This document shows, piece by piece, positions 21,401 to 32,896 of a stretch of 64,000 nt of DNA. Source of the stretch: Ambrosia x helenae (taxonomy: Eukaryota; Streptophyta; Magnoliopsida; Asterales; Asteraceae); NCBI GenBank assembly GCA_030844895.1, contig CM061224.1:72920567-72984566 (forward strand). The letters run 5' to 3'. Each line of letters starts with the position of its first letter. The first letter of the stretch is position 1. Below the pieces are notes generated by a model. That model ran no database searches and was not told where the DNA came from. It saw only the letters and a program-made list of their open reading frames with translations. The position numbers were made by a program, and so were the translations under genes.

Positions 21401-21498
21401 AGAAATCTCGGATATAACATGAACTTCTTGTTCTTCATTCCTTTCAGCATCTCCAGCATATGATCAAGAATCATACCAGATACGTTAAATGGTTTCAT
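18463..21498 (-). CDS. Accessory protein of B, N-terminally truncated
   Basis: About 1,011 codons, open throughout. It matches the A protein from KPFNVSGMIL (about A residue 210) to the C-terminus, roughly 90% identical by eye. It keeps the lysine/serine-rich region, coiled coil, acidic run and C-terminal W/Y-rich domain. The first ~210 residues, the intron and the internal promoter are missing. The sequence upstream is an H LTR fragment in the same orientation, and the ATG at 21498 is created at that junction. Whether it is translated is unknown. The lack of stops over 3 kb suggests the truncation is recent or that the frame was kept. Confidence 0.8.
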   Translation of the reverse strand: MKPFNVSGMILDHMLEMLKGMKNKKFMLYPRFLMMIFDYKYPMLKKDPTMILGQDHMNIRTLMRMKGYKGVPDSEKPPNRRLFGALARQDYTDPGQNKARHDNSDSDNDDPLVYVDSNTKRKRQVVNPGAKGKGKGKTVDQGSSKQQAVRQKSTAKKGSGLVDEESVDSEETEVEEQWDSDTENVRTTKRKATMVGESESLNKSIEEAERRKKSVEDESLGVDLAELSVGDTVVVNLPKTKKQKTMAKKSSTKELREKELAQLLKGKRVPDAGTSSKLSSPVSKKQKKTKEAETLPIDQFNVDLDKVLDMFRKPQKEKVAEVEPSKSKSKKVTVDDDVMKQVNKKMEDMMKMLVAQQAEIAKFKQNEEKMLQIVVASKSNQDEINDKIKMLEAKNKKLEGKCSRNKNRLKLIKEDNKELRNENKRLSNLIDELYSRAPQLKEGEEDEEEEEEQVDFEPSDSDKEQEDDDEDDDGSEKSDDDDDDNNDDDDDAEGAGRQKGDEFSSGSDHDGGDDTSRFTYEKRTSKKKDTGESSSKKKGENVDSDESIFWNEKVRSLSDDAKQLYKDMLEKREWTIEFTGCFAEIFQTDDLRYELEYEDPDLEEGELPASVAKEILDGLAQRVGKTFEEFMMDESIPDIPEKDIGSHSDDMQTPENNEVEMEDITHEEFPQYFRQTDENEVFPDFTEVPNKSAKQKAQKRSEEFVEKVFGTDKKDSSNQSDELKNYLKKLKEMDENRPKPEAQGNFYRFHNAKFKGRALGWTYLGRLKCIAAKWETRILYFNRFCDLLTLPYWAVRDLCRFPMSGAEVNGSHVGWCADKLVWESRTRWKRFQPQYPRRKVHRDIDPQTNLKRVTLIYKAPNVMRKIPLMPMPQHFSADFIFWYYDWRKAEAVIVLRDGKDKYKHVHVFDPMWLINCTFEDIIMLFYNPIYYEPKDFAQARKYTQVVGVCFAYDINAGSNLEGKLGKTVKIANVSKPVKKTFEPPMTTEQKKQLRIKLMNKTMDQQRKLSNQ

Positions 21499-21931
21499 CA
21501 CAGATTCGTATTACTACAGAAACGGTTACAGACACTGTCATCAGTAGGATAAACATCTATCTCGTGGCCGGGGGAGGTCGGGCATGACCTCCCCCTTGAG
21601 AGCGTTCAAAGTACAAACTCAAATCACCAAATGAACAATAACACATGAGATTGCTATTTATAGTCCAAAACCCAAGTTCCACGTTCGCCCCTTTTGAATG
21701 GTCGAATGTGGAGCATTTCCACATTCGCCCAGTTGATATGGTCGAATGTGGAAAACCTCCACATTCGCCCAGTGTGTTTAGGTCGAACCTGGCTCAGTGT
21801 TTTGTCCTATATATTACAAATGCGTCAGATCCATAAAATGCCCTTATGGATCACCACAATCTCATGTAACACACTACTAAGACTCAACCCTAGTCTATTC
21901 GACAGTGACGTCCACAGAAAGTGCATCAACA
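21496..21931 (-). promoter_or_regulatory. H LTR fragment fused upstream of B accessory ORF
   Basis: Matches 16477-16912 almost exactly. The right end is the LTR terminus, flanked by atagc; the left end is cut and joined to the accessory ORF. The TATA box (CTATAAATAG on minus, about 21654-21663) is about 155 bp upstream of the new ATG, with inverted motif pairs at 21680-21785. Confidence 0.85.
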
Positions 21932-24900
21932 ATAGCAATCCGATTTCTTTGATCATACTGAATTGGACGATTGTTCCTCATTTGATGAAAATTGTTTTGA
22001 TTATAAAACTGTTGTTGTTGAGGAACAACTCGTCTATGTGGTGGAACATAATGATCAATCGGTTTTCTCATGGAATTTCTAACTTCAACCTCATGTCTTT
22101 TATGCCTTACATATGGACACTGAGCAAGTAAATGCCCACGTTCCCCACATTTAAAGCATTTGCGATACTCTTCAAAAACATAATGAGCATTTGGTGGAGC
22201 AAATGATCTAACAGGATATTGATCATTATACTGTTGATTCCTCAAACTCTCAGGAAGTGGTCCTTTTGAGTAAGTGGGCTCATGAAAACCATTTGCTTTG
22301 TCATTTGGTCGAATGAACTCTGTGACATGGACCTTTGGTTCTTGAGGAACATCCAAAAACAATTTCTTTAAAATTTCTGGTGGAATTTCGTTTGTTCTCT
22401 CATGTTTTGGGAACCAAATAGTGCTTTCTTGCCAAATCTTTTCTATTTTAGCATAGTTAGCATTTTTGATTGGAAATTCCTCATCAGAGATGATTTTATT
22501 GGATCCTTCCATCCGATAAAACACCTTGACAGGTTTGTCACTTGGTTCATTCTCAAGGTCCTTTCTAATCTCATTCTTTTCAGACTTTTTCTCACGATGA
22601 GCAGTTGCCATCGGATGCACATGTTGAGATGGTGACACTGGTTCAGTAGTAATGATGTGATATTCTTTTGGAATTTCACATGCATTAACAGTTTGATCAT
22701 TACCAGTATCATCATTCTCTGAGTCTGAATTCACACTTTCAGCATAAACACCCTCATCATTCAAGCCTAAAATCGGTCTCACATCGGAATGAGGATCACC
22801 AATACTCGATGTATTAGATTCCATTTCCGATGATGAGTCTGATTTTACCGACCTCTCCGGTATAACTTGGTGATAGTTATGATTTTCAAAAAGAACCGGA
22901 GATGGTACAGACTTGTAATTAGTGGTGTTATCATCAATGATATGGTCTACCACATAAGCAATGTGCTTATAACTTTCCAACTTTTTGTTTACTTTTTCAG
23001 CAAAGCATTTTATGGCTGCCATTTCCAACTTGGTATTTTCAATTTCATTGATATAGTTGTTAATTGCCAATTGTTTCAATGACAAAGTATTTTTCAAGTC
23101 GGAAATGTCCTTTTTGTAGCCATCTAATACTTTGTTGAAAGCATTCAACTCTTTGCGAGTAGATTGACTGTTCATAATAGCACTATCACATTCAATACGG
23201 AGTTGTTTAATCTCCTCAGTCAATCTATCACATTTATCACAATGTTTAGCAATTTTAATATCAGTGCTAGATTCAGAACTTACAGGTTTTGGCGGTTCAG
23301 TCATGGCCATTAATGCGAAATGAGCTTCCTTTCCAGTGAAAAACTTGGAATAGTCAATCTTGGTGAAAGCATCATCAGCAATGCACGACTTCCTCGTCAT
23401 TAGAAAATCAGCTTCTGCTAACAACTGATCAATGTCATCATCTAAAGAATCAACACTTGCCTCTGTGTCCGATTCACTGTCTGAGTCTGAATAAACTGAT
23501 CTACACTCCTCAGGAACATCGGTAACAGAATCAATCACCATTCCAGAATTAGTTTCCTCAGCCTTAACCTCAACAGGTTCATTCTCCACATCCATTTCAG
23601 TCTCAGAATCATCACTATCACACTCCTCAGTTTCTTTCTTTTCTTCCTCCATTACCGACTCTTCAATATCAACATGATAAGCAACACATGCCACATTTCC
23701 ACCAGTAGTAACTTCTTCCACTCCTATTTGCATACCCGACCAGTCAAACCTTTCATCTTGTTGAGTCACCAATGCTTGATTCAGACTCGTGTTCTGTTGT
23801 GTCTCATTTGGTGTAGTGATTGGTATAACTGTTCGGTTAGTGTTGTTAGGAGATTGGTTTTGAATCTGGTTTGATGTGTTTGGTTGTCTGTTTTGGTTGT
23901 TAAAGTTGTTCTGTCAGTTTTGGTAGTTGTTGTTATTTTGGTAAGAAACTTGGTTTTGTTGTTGACGGTTCTGGTAGTTTGCATTGAATGGGTTTCTATT
24001 ACCTTGTTTTGGTGGCTGGGTGAATTCTCTTTTAAAGTGACCTTTCTCTCCACAGTTAAAACAGGTAACTTTCTCCTTGTTGAACCCGTAGGTTGTGTTG
24101 GGAGAAGTTGCAAAATCTGTTCTACCTGTTTTCTCGATAAACTCTGTTGCTCTTCTCATGATGCTTGCAAAAGCCCATTGAATATCAATGAGTTCCATCT
24201 CTTCCTTGTCGATCTGTGCATAGTCCTCATTGGTTAAGTTGTTATTCCCAATTTGACTAGCAACAAGTCCATTGTAGGATGAAACCATTGCTGAGACTAG
24301 TGCAATATGTTGTTGAGCAATTTCCACTGTCACATTGCCCAAGTTAGAAGTCTCCAAAACCACCGGATGTTGATTAGGTTGAGTAACTTGGTTCATTGGT
24401 TGTTGTGATTGGCTAGCAGTGTAGAAACCTGCTTGTTGCATTGGGGAAAGTGGTGAAATGTAGGAATTGTTGTATTGTGGTGGTGTGTATGATGGTTGTG
24501 AGTAGGATGATGTTTGTGTCATGTAGTTTGTGGTTGGTTTTGGTGATTCCATAACATTGGAAATGCAGGCAACATGTGGTGCAACACCTCCTGAACTTGA
24601 GTTACTGACTGGAACTGAAGTGCCTCCAAAATATAAGCTAGGATTCTGAGGAATCTGTGATCTTCTAGCTTTCCTCCTATCCTCCATCTCTTTGTTTTCC
24701 AGCTTCTCAATGAACTCTGAAATAGTCCAGAACTGGTAAGCATCCTTCTCTCTGAGAACTTCCACATGTTGATCCCATTGAGGTGGTAGAGCATCTGCAA
24801 ACTTATCCACCTGCTTAGTCATAGGAATCTGTACACCATAACTAGACAATTCAGATAGCAAATGCATATATCTAGGAGTTAATTCTTTTAAAGTTTCATT

Positions 24901-25554
24901 GTTAATGTAAGAAAAGTTCTCAAACTCCTTTATCAATTCTTCCATCCTCAAGCTTCGAGTCTTCTCATTACCATCATGCTTCCTTTTAAGCTTGTCCCAT
25001 AGTTGCTTAGATGTGGTGCATGTCCCAAACTGATGCAACAGGTCGCTTGTGATTGCCTGTGTCAATTGGGAAAAAGCTTTCTTCTCCACCGCAAATTTCT
25101 TTTTCTCCTCCTCAGACATACTCTCCAATGGAACTGGTTCACCGGTATTCTCCAACACTGGTGGTGTGTAACCTGTAGCAATCATTCTCCATGCCTCTGC
25201 TCCTTCTACTCCCATGCCTTCCAAGTGGATTTTGAACATAGTATGCCACTGATTGTATTCTTGCATCTCCATGAGCTTTGGTGGCCGATTCCCGCTACCT
25301 GAAGACAAATCTTTAATCAAAGTAGAAATAGCATTAGTAGTTTGAGTATTTACCACCGCTGCTGCTACTCCCCAGTAGTCAGATTGTGGTGCTGGATGTG
25401 CTACGCTTTGAGGCATCGAGCTCGTCGTTGCCATGTAGTTAATCGGTTGTGAAGACTGTGTGTTCATCTTTTGTGCTGCCACTGTCCATGGGTCCATCGT
25501 TTGCTGTTGTGGTTGTGTCGTTGCTGGTTTCGGAGTATTTTGAAAATGCCACAT
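21932..25554 (-). pseudogene. gag of B, one in-frame stop, C-terminus cut
   Basis: One frame from the ATG at 25554 (MWHFQNTPKPATT) runs about 1,200 codons, broken only by a TGA at 23914-23916. Order: Q/N-rich N-terminus, UBN2-like gag domain (QWHTMFKIHLEGMG...LWDKLKRKHDGNEKTRSLRMEELIKEF), Q/N-rich linker, and a zinc knuckle whose last cysteine is F (CFNCGEKGHFKREF). After the stop come an acidic S/D/E region, a coiled coil (DKCDRLTEEIKQLRIE...), and an intact CCHC knuckle (CFKCGERGHLLAQC). It ends at YDQRNRIA, where the H LTR begins. It is the only nearly whole gag in the composite. A stop readthrough cannot be excluded. Confidence 0.85.
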
Positions 25555-25589
25555 GATCACGAACTTAGAAAACTTCAACACTTAGAAAA

Positions 25590-26186
25590 TTTTCCAAAGA
25601 AAATCCTAGGTTCGCCCAAAATGTCCTAGGTTCGCCCGAAATCTATCACTTTCGTCCCTTCTGATTCTAGATTCGCCCAAACAGTAACACCCGAAAGTAA
25701 AATTCACCAGAAAGAGAAAAACAATCTAACACACTTCCACTTTCGCCCAAAGTAAACCGGTCGAATGTGGAAAAGTTTACCCGAAAGTGAAAACTTCAAT
25801 AACAATTTTCAGGTTCGACCACAATACTACTCAGGTTCGCCCAAAACAACTACTTTCGACCACTCAGGTTCCAGGTTCGCCCATTTTGCCCAGATTACAC
25901 TTTTGAAAAACGGTTACACTTTGAAAAACGGTTATTTTGATCTCAGATTTTCAAAAGTTTATGGATTTGAATGATCTTAATCAGGTTATGCTTCGGAATT
26001 GATTTGGAGCAACTTTAATTCTTGGAAAACTTGATTTTAACCACTAATTCAACTCTAAATCAATCAAAAACACTCATAAACCATGTTTATGCAAAAACAG
26101 ATGTATTTTGATCAAAAACATGTCCAAATCAGCTCTGAGTTTATCAAATTTGTTGTTGTATGATCCGTATGGCTCTGATACCACTT
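25590..26186 (-). other. Leader of B: motif cluster and primer-binding site
   Basis: Copies of TTCGCCC, TTCGACC and GGTCGAA at 25609-25885. The primer-binding site TGGTATCAGAGCC (minus) is at about 26171-26183, next to LTR3. Confidence 0.85.
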
Positions 26187-26701
26187 TGTAAGCGAAAGAT
26201 TTTAGCTAAAACAGGATAATATGATCATACAAGTCACAAAACCAGGTGCGGAAACCCTAGTTCTGAACAAATTGATGAAACTCTAATCAAAACACAATCA
26301 AGATCATTTTCAACATATTTTCATAGATTAACTTTTGTCAAATAAGCTTTTACAACGACTTACACGTTAATCTAGATCAAACATACACTTTCACAAAATG
26401 ACCTCGAACCTGACCTGAACACATACACAACTGACAACTCTATTGCATTCACAAAAACACAAATACTATATATAGATGCTGCACGTTCGCCCACTAGCAC
26501 TGGTCGAATGTGGAACTTTTCCACATTCGCCCACTACTATGGTACGAATGTGTATCTTTGTCAGTAACCTTGTATCTTCGTCCACTATAAATCTACCTTC
26601 GCCCATCTCTTTCTACCTTCGCCCCTTTTATTTACCTTCGACCAGTCTTTAACATATGTTAATTATGCCTATCCAATCATTAGTCGCAAAACGCATCAAC
26701 A
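26187..26701 (-). repeat. LTR3 (5' LTR of composite)
   Basis: 515 bp, with about two visible differences from LTR1 (near 26314 and 26479). The TATA box is at 26466-26475 with inverted motif pairs upstream from 26485. It is followed by the target duplication aaaat. Confidence 0.95.
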
Positions 26702-26706
26702 AAAAT

Positions 26707-27430
26707 GATCATCATCCAACATCGGTTATCGAAAATAATGCATAAATGTAAATTCTTTTGGTTTTTCTGAAGTTTATGCTAAAAACACACCAAAAATCTT
26801 TTTGAGTTTTGCATATAATGAAGAAAATCAAAGAAAAGCAATAAATGTTTTTTGATTTTCTGGTAAGAGGATCATATCGGTTTACGAGAAATCAAATCAC
26901 ACCGTTGTTCTTTTTCAATTTAACTTTACTGACTGTGTGACTTGGCAACTGCTGGTATTGTTGTCCACATAAGCTCACATGCAAACCATTATGCAGTGCT
27001 TTAAAATGATATGCTTAAGGTGTATTAACAACTAACTCAATTGTGGTTCCACACACAAACGATATACTCCCGTATCAAGGAATTTGCACAAAGATTCATT
27101 GTAACGCGTGATTATGTCATTGTTATTCGTATGTTACAAGATATGAGGCACAAAGGTATACAGGTCAGCAAAGCAATGCTACAGAGTTACATGTGCACTC
27201 TACCAGGGTGAGGCTTATATCAATCACGATTTTCATTATAGATATGATACGATGCATTAGATAATCTTTGATCATCTTCATACATTTTAAGTTCCTCATT
27301 CGGTAACTTAGGTTTTGGCATTTAAGCTCTTGTAAGATACCCTGACTGAATCTAGGTCTGCAAATCAATACGACAAGAGAACAGTCAGGCCATCCCCAAA
27401 TAACAATCAACATAACGACCTGAATCCTCT
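26707..27430 (-). repeat. Tandem duplication unit 1, right half (element D)
   Basis: Matches 28322-29045 with a few differences. It carries the D copy of the conserved non-coding block (landmarks cccgtatcaagg, cgtgattatg, gcaaatcaatacgac). No coding sequence is seen. Confidence 0.9.
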
Positions 27431-29045
27431 GATTTCGAAAGGCACGAATCAATGTAAAAACTCTCATTCAACCTTATAACAGGGTCGAATGGAACTTGTT
27501 AAATTTGAATTTTTGAAATCATTGATTTAGCTTGTTTTTGTCCAAAATTGTTGTTGCATTTGCTTCTAACACCATCGACTAACACTGATAAACCATCAAT
27601 TTCATCAATAACACCTTAATCGATAGTTTTTAACCAAATTTAGGGTCCAAAAAAAATCGAAATCTTCATTAAACATGTTAAACCCTAAATTTTGATTCTA
27701 TCTCCCCCTAAAACAAACGATTAAGTGATTTCAGGGTTCAAGTCGAGTTAAAATTCACCAATGATCTGTCAATTTAATCAATTATGGTTTTCTTTTAAAA
27801 AAACCCGATTTCTGATCGATTTAATGGTCAAAAACTCATCAAAATCCATGGATAGGTACCTGTAAAGTCATGGAACAAGCTGATTATATCTGAAAATCAA
27901 AATCGAAATGTCTTGTTGAGAGGATTTGTGATTTGTATTAATAGTATCAAATGACGGGGATCGAATGGAACAGATGGGATTTATATAGGCTAGTTGGTTC
28001 GACCCTATGTGCAGTCGAATGAACAAACAAAAATTTGTTTCGGGCTAATAAAAGCACGAATCAAATAATTGTGGTTCGAATGAATTTTGAGGAAAAACCA
28101 ATTATCATTCGACCCATCCACAGAGCACGAATCAATGCAAAAAAAAAAATTTCATTCGACCTAACAAAAGGGAGAATGGAAATTTTCAAATTCTGATTTT
28201 TACCAAAATGTCCAATTCGTTCCACATTTTGTCATTTTAAAATATTTAAAACTTCAAACTTCCAAAACTTTTGATTTCTGAGATACAAAACTCTGATTGG
28301 TTTTTCAAACTTCCAGAAAATGATCATCATCCAACATCGGTTATCGAAAATAACGCATAAATGTAAAATCTTTTGGTTTTTCTGAAGTTTATGCTAAAAC
28401 ACACCAAAAATCTTTTTGAGTTTTGCATATAATGAAGAAAATCAAAGAAAAGCAATAAATGTTTTTTGATTTTCCGGTAAGAGGATCATATCGGTTTACG
28501 AGAAATCAAATCACACCGTTGTTCTTTTTCAATTTAACTTTACTGACTGTGTGACTTGGCAACTGCTGGTATTGTTGTCCACATAAGCTCACATGCAAAC
28601 CATTATGCAGTGCTTTAAAATGATATGCTTAAGGTGTATTAACAACTAACTCAATTGTGGTTCCACACACAAACGATATACTCCCGTATCAAGGAATTTG
28701 CACAAAGATTCATTGTAACGCGTGATTATGTCATTGTTATTCGTATGTTACAAGGTATGAGGTACAAAGGTATACAGGTCAGCAAAGCAATGCTACAGAG
28801 TTACATGTGCACTCTACCAGGGTGAGGCTTATATCAATCACGATTTTCATTATAGATATGATACGATGCATTAGATAATCTTTGATCATCTTCATACATT
28901 TTAAGTTCCTCATTCGGTAACTTAGGTTTTGGCATTTAAGCTCTTGTAAGATACCCTGACTGAATCTAGGTCTGCAAATCAATACGAGAAGAGAACAGTC
29001 AGGCCATCCCCAAATAACAATCAACATAACGACCCGAATCCTCCG
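27431..29045 (-). repeat. Tandem duplication unit 2 (element D)
   Basis: The second copy of the ~1.6-kb unit, uninterrupted. The junction at 27431 joins ...cctct to gatttcgaaagg; both parents share gattt (5111-5115 and 29045-29049), a 5-bp microhomology. It contains a duplicate accessory-gene promoter region (TATA at about 27981-27989, polypurine tract near 27702-27710) and the empty target site of the composite at 28311-28330. Roughly a dozen differences from unit 1 are visible. Confidence 0.9.
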
Positions 29046-29430
29046 ATTTTGGCAACCCTATCAAACAAAATTACGGTACCAAGACCATATGCCCATGAGG
29101 TGTTCAGCCACATAGCAAGCAGTTCGTTATGTTTGTATCACTAAAGCATGCATTAATAGGTCTACGAAGCGTACCAGTACCTCACACAAAGTCATCACAT
29201 GTCTAATTTTGACTTTTCAATTCTTTAGCATGTGAAAGATCCTCACTGATGTACTATCATTTCCTCTTTTTCTCCACGAAAAATCATTTTGGGTTTTTCT
29301 GATTTTTATGGCTTTTCAAATTTTTCAATGTTTTTGGTTTTTCTAATAAAGAAGCTCCCCCTAAAATTAAAAACGTATTTTTGGATTTTTAACTTTTGAA
29401 AAGAGAAAAACAAAAGAAAATTTGATAAAC
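29046..29430 (-). other. D spacer downstream of pol
   Basis: Non-coding. It continues the conserved block (gatgtactatcatttcctc near 29248-29267) and contains the internal polypurine tract TTTTAGGGGGAGC on minus (29355-29368). Confidence 0.65.
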
Positions 29431-32400
29431 CGATAAGGAGTCTAACTTGCTTTTCTTTAATACCGTTAGATTTTAATAAAAATTCAAATCTTGATTTGTC
29501 AAAAGCTTTGGTAAAAAGATCGGCTCTTTGATAGTCAGTGTGGATTTTAACCATATTAATCAAACATTTGGCATAGTAATCCCGTATAAAATGATAACGG
29601 ATTCGAATATGCTTAGCCTTGGAATGTTGTACGGTGTCTTTTGTGAGTGCAATGGCTGCTTCATTATCACAATGAATGGGGGTTTTAAGAAATTAAAAAC
29701 CGTAGTCATGCATTTGTTGTTGAATCCAAAGCACTTGTAAACAACAACTCGAGGCAGCCACATATTCAGATTCACATGTCGATAGGGCAACTAAAGTCTG
29801 CTTCCTGCATTGCCAGGTAATTAGCCTGCTCCCCAGAAATTGGCATCCAACCGTTGTGGATTTAGCGTCAATATCATAGCCTCCGTAATCTGCGTCACTA
29901 AAATCAATGAGGTCAAAGTTATCATCATTAGGAAACCATAAACCCCAATATGGACAACCCTTCAAATAACGTAGGATTCGTTTAACTACAGTGAGGTGAC
30001 TTTATTTTGGCTTCGATTAATATCAGGCACAGAGACAAGTAGCAAACATTATATCTGGGCAGGAAGCGGTCAAATACATCAATGATCCAATGATGGCTCG
30101 ATAAGTATAAGGGTCAATAAGCTCCTCCTTAGCATCAACTCCAATCCCATGATTAGGTTGTATGGGAGTGGCAATTGGTGTAGAATCCTCCATCTGGAAT
30201 CGGCTCAAGACATCATAAACATATTTCGTCTGGTGGATGAAGATCCCCGGCGGCAATTGATCCACTTGCAATCCAAGAATGAATTGCATTTCTCCCATAG
30301 AGCTTATCTCAAAATTTTCCTGCATGACCTTTTCAAATTCCCTGCATAGACTTTCGTTAGTCGAACCAAATATAATATCATCTACATAAATCTGTACTAG
30401 AAGCAAATCACCCTCTATTCTTTTCGTGAACGGAGTACAGTCAACTTGTCCTCACTTGAAACCTCTTGAAAGTAAGTATGTGATGAGCTCTTTGTACCAC
30501 TGTCGAGGGGCTTGGTGCAAACCGTACAATGCTTTGTTCAGTTTGTAGACCTTATGCCGGTGGATAGGATCCTCAAAACCTGGTTGTTGCCCTACATATA
30601 CTTCTTCCTTGACCACAGCGTAAACAAAAGCACTTTTAATGTCCATCTGATACACCTTGAATTTCTAATAGGATGCGTACGCAAAAAACATTCGTATTGC
30701 TTCTATACGTGCGACTGGTGCATAGACTTTGTTGTAGTCGATTCCTTCAGTTTGACGAAAACCTTGACCGACCAATCGAGCTTTGTTCCTTACGATCACT
30801 CCTCTGTCGTCTTTCTTGCATTTGAAAAAACACTTTGTACCAATCTTCTTCCTATCTGCTGGTAGATCAGTCAAAGTCCACACTCCTAACTTATGGAATT
30901 GTTGAAGTTCTTGTTGCATCGCATCCACCCATGATTTCGTTGGTCAATGCTTCCTTGTAAGTCCTAGGCTTAACCTGCAAGACATAACAAGCAAACGACC
31001 AATCATTTTGTTCACCTGATTTTTGAATTTTAGAACAAAGGGCTAGGGCTCCGATGTTCTCATTTGATAATGCACGCCTCAACTGTCCACGTGTCATCAC
31101 ACTGCTACCAGGATCACCAATGACTTGTTCTAATAGATGAACCTTGTTGATCCGAGATTCCGGATGTGCTGGAATAGGAATCACTGTTTGCACATTCACG
31201 TTCTCTGATATATCCAGATCATTACCCAAATTTGATGTAGAAGGAACATCTGTTGATACAGACGGATTTGGGTTCCCTGGAGATGATACTGAAGGCGGAT
31301 TCAAGACTGCTTCACTGGCTACTTCATCATCGTCTTCCAACTCAGTAGAATCAAACATATCAGAAACATCTTGAAAAACTTCTTCTTCAGTTAAATTAGT
31401 GACAGGAGCATTGGTATCATTAGAAACTGCTGCCGGAGGAGTTACGGTGATCGGACGCACCGATGGTGAAGTGACTGCATTCTCACACTCATAATATAAT
31501 AGTAAAACAGCTTCTTCAACCAAGCATTCTAGATTGAACGATCCAAAGAGTTCTTTGTAGTTAAACATCCAATCAGATCCAACGTCGGGAGCATTTTGAG
31601 TGTAACGTTGAACATCCACGTTTGCCCACTCTTCAACACATTTGGTCCTTTTGTTGAAAACACGTGTATCCAACAAAATAACTTTCTTCAGCTTTCGCTC
31701 CAAACTTCGCAGTCGGATTAAACATCGTACACGATGCCCCGAATGGTTCTATAAACTCCAAGTTCGGCTTTCGTCTGTTGAGTAGCTCATAAGAAGTCTT
31801 TGCAAACTTATTCACTGTAAACACACGATTCAGTGTATAACAAGCTGCATGAATAGCTTCATTCCAAAAAATAACCGAAAGATTAGAATCTGCAAGCATT
31901 GTTCTAGCCGCTTCAATTAGAGTCCTGTTTTTCCTTTCTGCCACACCATTCTGTTGTGGAGTATATGGTGCACTGTATTCATGATGAATTCCTTTTTCTT
32001 CACACAATGCATCCATCATCAAATTTTTGAACTCCGTCCAGTTGTCACTTCGGATTCTCTTGATCTTCAATCCATAGATGTTCTCCAAACGGGTAAACAG
32101 AATCTTCAAACTGTTAAATATTTTGCTCTTGTGTTGCATGCACATCACCCACGAAAATCCAGAATAATCATCAATCACCACAAGATAGTATAGATCTCCG
32201 TTAATGTTTTGCACTTCACATGTCCAAAGAGGTCTATGTGTAAACATTCAAGCGGAATGCTCATAGAGTTAACTTTCTTGGGTCGGTAGGAATGTTTGTG
32301 CTGTTTTCCTTTCTTGTATGAAACACACTTGTCATTCAAATGGAAATGTTTTACATTCACGCCTTCAACTATTCCATTCTTCACCAAATTATTCATCTTT

Positions 32401-32880
32401 CTCAAATGAATATGCCCCATTCTTCTATGACACGTGATATATTCTTTCTCAGTAGCCTTTGATAAGAAACACGTCACTTGGCCCTGTGTTGCTATAGCTT
32501 TGCTCATGTCGAGAATATACATATTGTTTACTCTCGGAGCTTTCAACATGATCCATTCATTTGGTATTTAAAAACCAGGTTTCAGGATGTAACACGATTT
32601 ATCATTAAAATGCACAGAGAACTTCTTATCACAAATCTGTGACACGCTCAAAAGATTATAATCAATCTGTTTCACATACGAAATTTTCTCAAAACTCACA
32701 ATCCCATTGCTCACACTTCCTTCCATCGTAATATACCCTCCTTTGTTTCTAGCAAAGGCAACATAACCTCCATTGATGTTCTTGATATCAAATAAGAGCG
32801 TCATGTCTCATCTCATGTGCTCGGAAGCTCCACTATCAACAATCTAAAGACTGCTAACAGAGCCAGCTGGAACTCCCTCC
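29431..32880 (-). pseudogene. Degraded pol of element D
   Basis: Colinear with A pol but broken by stops and frameshifts. Pieces: protease/pre-integrase frame 32804-32568 (LLFDIKNINGGYVAFARNKGGYI), zinc and integrase parts 32549-31633 (HRRMGHIHLRKM, RSDNWTEFKN with G to W, NGVAERKNR), linker and start of transcriptase 31703-30891, QMDIKSAFVYA at 30655-30452, IYVDDIIFGS at 30406-30023, and RNase H 29965-29693 (FSDADYGGYDIDAKSTT). DSGAS survives next to a stop near 32835. The segment right of 31935 is repeated at 44021-44968. Not functional. Confidence 0.92.
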
Positions 32881-32896
32881 ACCATTCAAGAAATGG

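Larger units (their letters stand above)
6002..26701 (-). mobile_element. Composite 20.7-kb SIRE-like copia insertion (A+B)
   Basis: The layout left to right is LTR1, internal A, LTR2, internal B, LTR3, all in minus orientation. Outer LTRs 1 and 3 (515 bp each) differ at only about two positions that I can see, while the inner LTR2 is clearly diverged. The whole block is flanked by aaaat (5997-6001 and 26702-26706). The undisturbed target is present at 28311-28330 (ccagaaaatgatcatc), because the host region was duplicated earlier. A supplies protease, integrase, reverse transcriptase and RNase H plus the accessory ORF. B supplies a nearly complete gag plus a truncated accessory ORF. Confidence 0.9.
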
